64,000 bases of DNA from Leifsonia sp. Root112D2. Its GTDB lineage: Bacteria > Actinomycetota > Actinomycetes > Actinomycetales > Microbacteriaceae. How positions within the stretch are numbered: position 1 is the stretch's first letter; each line of letters begins with the position of its first letter. The notes under the pieces were generated by a model, which had not been told where the DNA came from, did not search any database, and worked only from the letters and a program-made list of their open reading frames with translations. The stretch spans positions 611,150 to 675,149 of the forward strand of contig NZ_LMCU01000001.1 in NCBI RefSeq assembly GCF_001424905.1. Reading direction: 5' to 3'. Position numbers and translations under genes: made by a program. Positions 60,768 through 64,000 of the stretch are shown one piece after another.

Positions 60768-62512
60768 CCGAGCCGTCCCCTCCGTCTGTCCCCTGCACCC
60801 AATATGCGGTTGAAGAGCAGCAGCGCGAGCCCCACAATGAGCCCTTGAATGACTGCGTACGCGAATGCCTGGATCGGCCCGCTCATCTGCACGGCGTTGA
60901 AGATCTTCACGGCTACCGTTTCGGAGTTCTGGGTGGCCAGGAGCACCGAGGCGGTCACCTCGTTGACGGCGTAGATGAATACCAAGACCCACGCCGAACG
61001 CATCCCCGCGCTCATTAGGGGGAACTGAATGGTGCGCATGCGCCTAGCAAGGCCAGCACCCAGAAGGCGAGCTGCCTCGTCGAGTTGCGGTGAAGTCTGC
61101 CGGAGGGAGTTGGTTGTCGCCCGTACCCCATGGACGATTGCGCGGGTGACGTAAGCGATCAAGAGCACCCAGATGGAGCCCCATATCCCCGCGGGAAGTC
61201 CGACATAAGCCCAGAGGATTCCCACCGCCAGCGCGGCCCCGGGAATGCCGAGGGTGAGGATCGACAGGTAGTCGAGAACCCCGCGTGAACGCGTCCGCCC
61301 GTAACGCAGACCGTAGCTGATCAGTGCACCGAGGAAGGCGACGATGGTCGCCGCGAGCAGGGCGAGGATCAACGTGTTGAGGAGTGGCTGGGGACCGGTC
61401 CCACTGAAGATCCGCTGGTAGTTGGCCAGCGTGAACGACGATGCGGTGATGTGCGGGGTGACAAACTTCAGGAACGACCCGAAGACCAGTCCCCCGACGG
61501 GCAGCAGGATCGCAACGACGAGCCAGAGCGCGATGAGCACCTCGGGCAACCATCGGAACCGACGAGGCTCGAAGGTGCGCGAGGCACGGTACTTACCTGC
61601 GATGGTCACGTAACGGAGCGCATTTCTCGAGAGCCTGCGATAGATGGCAATGCCAATGACCGCGATGAGCAAGAGGGTCAGACCGAGCGCCGCCGCGAGG
61701 TTCGGGCTGGACGGCTGGTAAGTCACGAGGTAGTAGATCTCGGTCGGCAGCGTATGAAAACCCGCACCCTGTCCTAGCAGCCCGGGCACCGAGAAGTCCT
61801 CCGCACCCAGGAGGAAGACCACGATGAACGTCGACAGGATCGAGGGCGCCAGCAGAGGGATCGACACGCGTCGCAGTATGTTCCAGCGACTGCCTCCCAG
61901 GACGGCGCCGGCTTCTTCGAGTTCCGCGTTGAGATTGCGCACCGGCCCGATCATGTAAAGGAAGACGATGCCCGAAAAGGTGACCGTGAGAACCCACACG
62001 ATTCCGGGAAGACCGAAGATGTCGAAGAAGGAGGTGTTCGGCAGGAGAACGTTGATAAAGCCGACTCGGGGCGCGAATAGCGCTTCCGCGCTCAGCGCCA
62101 TCGTGAGCGGCGCCACGTAAACCGGAAGGATGACGATGTTCTCCCAGAATCGCGAGAAGCGCAATCGCATGCGGCCGACGGCGAATGCGATGGCGGTGCC
62201 GATGACCACGCTGAAGACGCCGGTCAGCGCTCCGATCAGGACGCTGTTGCCCAGGGCCGCCAGATATTCGGGCGTCGTGAACGCGCGCCCGACGTTCATC
62301 AACGTGAACGACTGGCCCGGTGCCCGCGGCGGTTGGCTGGAAAAGGCGCCGACCACGAGGGTCCCGGTGGGGATCAGAACGATTGCGCCGACGATCACCA
62401 CCAGTACGCGGTTCAACCAGTCGGCATCGGTCGCACGCGACCGACCCCGCGACGAGCGAGCACCGGGGATCACACCGGCCATGGGTCCCAGGGGGGAAAT
62501 GGGGGCAGACAT
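60764..62512 (-). CDS. ABC transporter permease, two fused membrane domains
   Basis: 582 residues with about 12 membrane segments, as in FbpB/ThiP-type permeases. Two copies of the EAA loop: LEEAGAVLGGSRWNILRRVSIPLL (first half, ~185) and LDEAARLLGAGLARRMRTIQFPLM (second half, ~480), each contacting the ATPase. Forms the channel with itself, the ATPase and the binding protein. Fe3+-type fused permeases also serve organic substrates, which fits a catabolic operon. Confidence 0.92.
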   Translation of the reverse strand: MSAPISPLGPMAGVIPGARSSRGRSRATDADWLNRVLVVIVGAIVLIPTGTLVVGAFSSQPPRAPGQSFTLMNVGRAFTTPEYLAALGNSVLIGALTGVFSVVIGTAIAFAVGRMRLRFSRFWENIVILPVYVAPLTMALSAEALFAPRVGFINVLLPNTSFFDIFGLPGIVWVLTVTFSGIVFLYMIGPVRNLNAELEEAGAVLGGSRWNILRRVSIPLLAPSILSTFIVVFLLGAEDFSVPGLLGQGAGFHTLPTEIYYLVTYQPSSPNLAAALGLTLLLIAVIGIAIYRRLSRNALRYVTIAGKYRASRTFEPRRFRWLPEVLIALWLVVAILLPVGGLVFGSFLKFVTPHITASSFTLANYQRIFSGTGPQPLLNTLILALLAATIVAFLGALISYGLRYGRTRSRGVLDYLSILTLGIPGAALAVGILWAYVGLPAGIWGSIWVLLIAYVTRAIVHGVRATTNSLRQTSPQLDEAARLLGAGLARRMRTIQFPLMSAGMRSAWVLVFIYAVNEVTASVLLATQNSETVAVKIFNAVQMSGPIQAFAYAVIQGLIVGLALLLFNRILGAGDRRRGRLG

Positions 62513-62542
62513 CGTCTCTCCTGGCTCGCTCGCCGCGTCCGA

Positions 62543-63712
62543 CTATCCGAAGATGCTGTCGAAGTCGCTCGTCAGCTGAGGTAGGTCGTCGTTGATCTTG
62601 GTCCAGTCGGGGACGAAGTATGACTTCAACGACGGCTCCTTGAACCAAGACTCTTTTGCGTAGGTCCGCAAGTCCTTGATCGCGGGGTTCACCGGGGTGA
62701 GTCCGACATCAGAGTTCCAACTCTGCTGACCCTGCTGGGACAACGACCACGCGACGAACAGCTTGGCGGCGTTCAGATGCGGAGCCGTCTTGGCGATCGT
62801 CTCGAAGAACGGCACTGCGAGCCCGGGCTCAAGAGAGCGCCAACGCACGGGCGCTCCCGCGGTCCAGGTGTCGGCGATCAACGTGCCTCCTCCGGTCAAC
62901 GGTGCGTAAGCGATGGCGCCTGATGCCAACTGGGCTGACAGGGCGGCAACGCCGGAGAAGATCGTCGGCTGCAAAGTGGAGTCCAGCTTCTCGAGACTCG
63001 ACTTTCCATACCTCTGTTCCATATAGAAGTAGGGCAGCTGTGTGGTACCTCCTGCCCGGACATTGGCCATGCCGGACTTTCCCTTGAGACCAGCGACCGC
63101 CAGCTGGTCCCATGTGGTGATCGAGGACAGCTTCTTGTCCATCGCCGGACCCACCGCGTCCTTATTCCAGGCAATGCCTATGGTGACGGTACCCACTGAC
63201 CACCAGTACTTGGAATCCTTGAACTGCGCGGGAATGATGCGCTTCACGTTCGGCGGCGTCCAGCTCGTCAGAAGACCTTCCTTGGCATAGCTGTCCGCGG
63301 CGGCCGGACTGCTGTTCATCCAGATGTCGGCTCCGACCGTGCCAGCACGAGCCTCGGTGGCGAAGCGCTCGGCTGACGCGCCGCCGCTTAGGGCGGTCTT
63401 CTGAATCGTGATGCAGGGGAAGGCATCCTGGAATTTCTGGACCAAGGGGTTGAGATCGTTGCGGAAGATGAGCGTGTACAGAGTCAGCTGCTTCTCATCG
63501 CACGCCTTCTTCACGATGTCGGCGTCGAGTTCTGGAATGAGCTTCTTCGCCGTGGCGACTTCTGAGGCGTAGGGCCCCGAAGCGGCCCCGCTGCCAGTAT
63601 CGGTGGGAGCGGGAGCGGGTTGCGATGAGCAACCCGCCAGGACAGTGGCGACAGCGACGGCCATGATTGCGCCGGTCACCTTCATGCTGCGAAAACGAGA
63701 CATCTCTTGCAT
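62543..63712 (-). CDS. extracellular solute-binding lipoprotein of the ABC importer
   Basis: About 389 residues from ATG 63712 (AAAGG upstream); Mets at 63727 and 63703 are alternatives. Signal peptide with lipobox VLAGC (Cys about residue 27), Thr/Pro/Ala linker, then family 1 binding fold: LTLYTLIFRNDLNPLVQKFQ, GADIWMNSSPAAADSYAK, WWSVGTVTIGIAWNKDAV, and a C-terminal KDLRTYAKESWF helix. The Tyr ligands of true Fe3+-binding FbpA near the end are not seen, so an organic substrate is likely. First gene of the operon. Confidence 0.88.
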   Translation of the reverse strand: MQEMSRFRSMKVTGAIMAVAVATVLAGCSSQPAPAPTDTGSGAASGPYASEVATAKKLIPELDADIVKKACDEKQLTLYTLIFRNDLNPLVQKFQDAFPCITIQKTALSGGASAERFATEARAGTVGADIWMNSSPAAADSYAKEGLLTSWTPPNVKRIIPAQFKDSKYWWSVGTVTIGIAWNKDAVGPAMDKKLSSITTWDQLAVAGLKGKSGMANVRAGGTTQLPYFYMEQRYGKSSLEKLDSTLQPTIFSGVAALSAQLASGAIAYAPLTGGGTLIADTWTAGAPVRWRSLEPGLAVPFFETIAKTAPHLNAAKLFVAWSLSQQGQQSWNSDVGLTPVNPAIKDLRTYAKESWFKEPSLKSYFVPDWTKINDDLPQLTSDFDSIFG

Positions 63713-63791
63713 TTGACCTTTCTTCATTGAAAAACCAATCGTGAGATCTGAGGCGGATGAGGCCTCGACAGATCGTCCGTACACTGATGAT

Positions 63792-63810
63792 ATCCTATCC
63801 CCGATAGGAT
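63792..63810. promoter_or_regulatory. candidate MarR operator ATCCTATC-CCC-GATAGGAT
   Basis: Perfect 8+8 bp inverted repeat with a 3-bp spacer in the 124-bp gap between the divergent ABC-operon and MarR starts. It is 80 bp upstream of the operon's first start and 27 bp from the MarR gene; best candidate for the control site of the aromatic operon. Confidence 0.75.
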
Positions 63811-63836
63811 GTCAACGATCAGCTGTGGGAGATAGA

Positions 63837-64000
63837 GTGAGTGGGATCGTCGCGAACCCGGCGCCAGAGGCGTTCCAAGTTCGTGATCTGGTCGGGCATC
63901 TGCTCCGAGTGAGCCAGGCGCGGGCCACCGCCCTCTGGAGCCGCGAACTGCAGAACGGCCTAACCTCCACTCAATTCGCCGTCTTGCACGTCCTCGCCAT
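63837..64000 (+). CDS. MarR family transcriptional regulator (3' partial)
   Basis: 54 codons from GTG 63837 (GGGAG 5 bp upstream) to the window edge. LVGHLLRVSQARATALWSRELQNGLTSTQFAVLHVLA is the first two helices of a MarR fold; the wHTH lies beyond the window. Divergent from the ABC/aromatic operon, with the palindrome at 63792 between. MarR proteins with this layout often respond to aroyl-CoA or phenolic acids (for example regulators of hydroxycinnamate genes). Confidence 0.7.
   Translation, partial: MSGIVANPAPEAFQVRDLVGHLLRVSQARATALWSRELQNGLTSTQFAVLHVLA

Overview
The window is high-GC DNA from an actinobacterium, most likely a member of the Microbacteriaceae. This is judged from codon use, the frequent GGATGC/GCATCC hexamer, actinobacterial tRNA-Ser and tRNA-Arg genes, an LCP-family cell-wall gene and the protein families present. 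It is dominated by small catabolic operons, each next to its own one-component regulator (five IclR, two TetR, two MarR, one GntR).

Left part (1-36.8 kb), chromosome-like. 1-4.7 kb: an NYN/LOTUS RNase-like protein cut by the window edge, a DGPF/YCII protein with a frameshifted ECF sigma factor, a DUF2127 membrane protein, a hydrolase and a flavin reductase. 4.7-20.4 kb: a catabolic block with thiolase plus both subunits of a 3-oxoacid CoA-transferase, two IclR regulators, Fe-alcohol dehydrogenase and aldehyde dehydrogenase, a cyclase-family hydrolase, two further IclR genes, and an operon of DUF6282 protein, beta-keto-acid cleavage enzyme (BKACE), bicupin and HpcH/HpaI aldolase, followed by an SDR and an AgaS-like SIS protein. 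BKACE chemistry yields acetoacetate, which the CoA-transferase and thiolase could carry to acetyl-CoA. 20.7-36.8 kb: a MetE-like protein, then regulator/enzyme pairs with visible palindromic operators (TetR/SDR, MarR/epoxide hydrolase, GntR/MFS, TetR/ketopantoate-reductase-like), a NarL-type two-component system beside a CPBP protease, a lytic transglycosylase, two aldo/keto reductases, tRNA-Arg(ACG), tRNA-Ser(GCT) and an LCP protein.

Middle part (36.8-51.5 kb), a decayed island. It begins at an isolated 3' tRNA fragment that looks like an attachment-site scar. Next is an IS481-family element with a 14-bp target duplication, whose transposase carries a 7-bp frameshifting duplication and is also split by a complete three-recombinase (RIT-type) element with perfect 86-bp inverted repeats. 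A second truncated IS481 copy, a remnant L-rhamnose-type operon (mutarotase and isomerase) cut by an intact IS3 element, a lipoprotein, two DUF4190 membrane proteins, a hipBA locus with a triply broken hipA, and a damaged VapB-like antitoxin follow.

Right part (51.6-64 kb), a tightly packed, apparently intact operon read leftward: solute-binding protein, two-domain permease and ATPase of a Fe3+-type ABC importer, an Asp/Glu-racemase-superfamily enzyme, a hydroxycinnamoyl-CoA hydratase-lyase homologue, an acyl-CoA ligase, an argininosuccinate-lyase-family protein, a LigM/DesA-type tetrahydrofolate-dependent O-demethylase, a 4,5-dihydroxyphthalate-decarboxylase-like protein and an IclR regulator. 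A divergent MarR gene begins at the right edge next to a perfect 8+8 bp palindrome. The enzyme set suggests uptake and breakdown of a methoxylated phenylpropanoid or a related carboxylated aromatic. The substrate is not determinable from sequence, and this is the best candidate here for an undescribed pathway.
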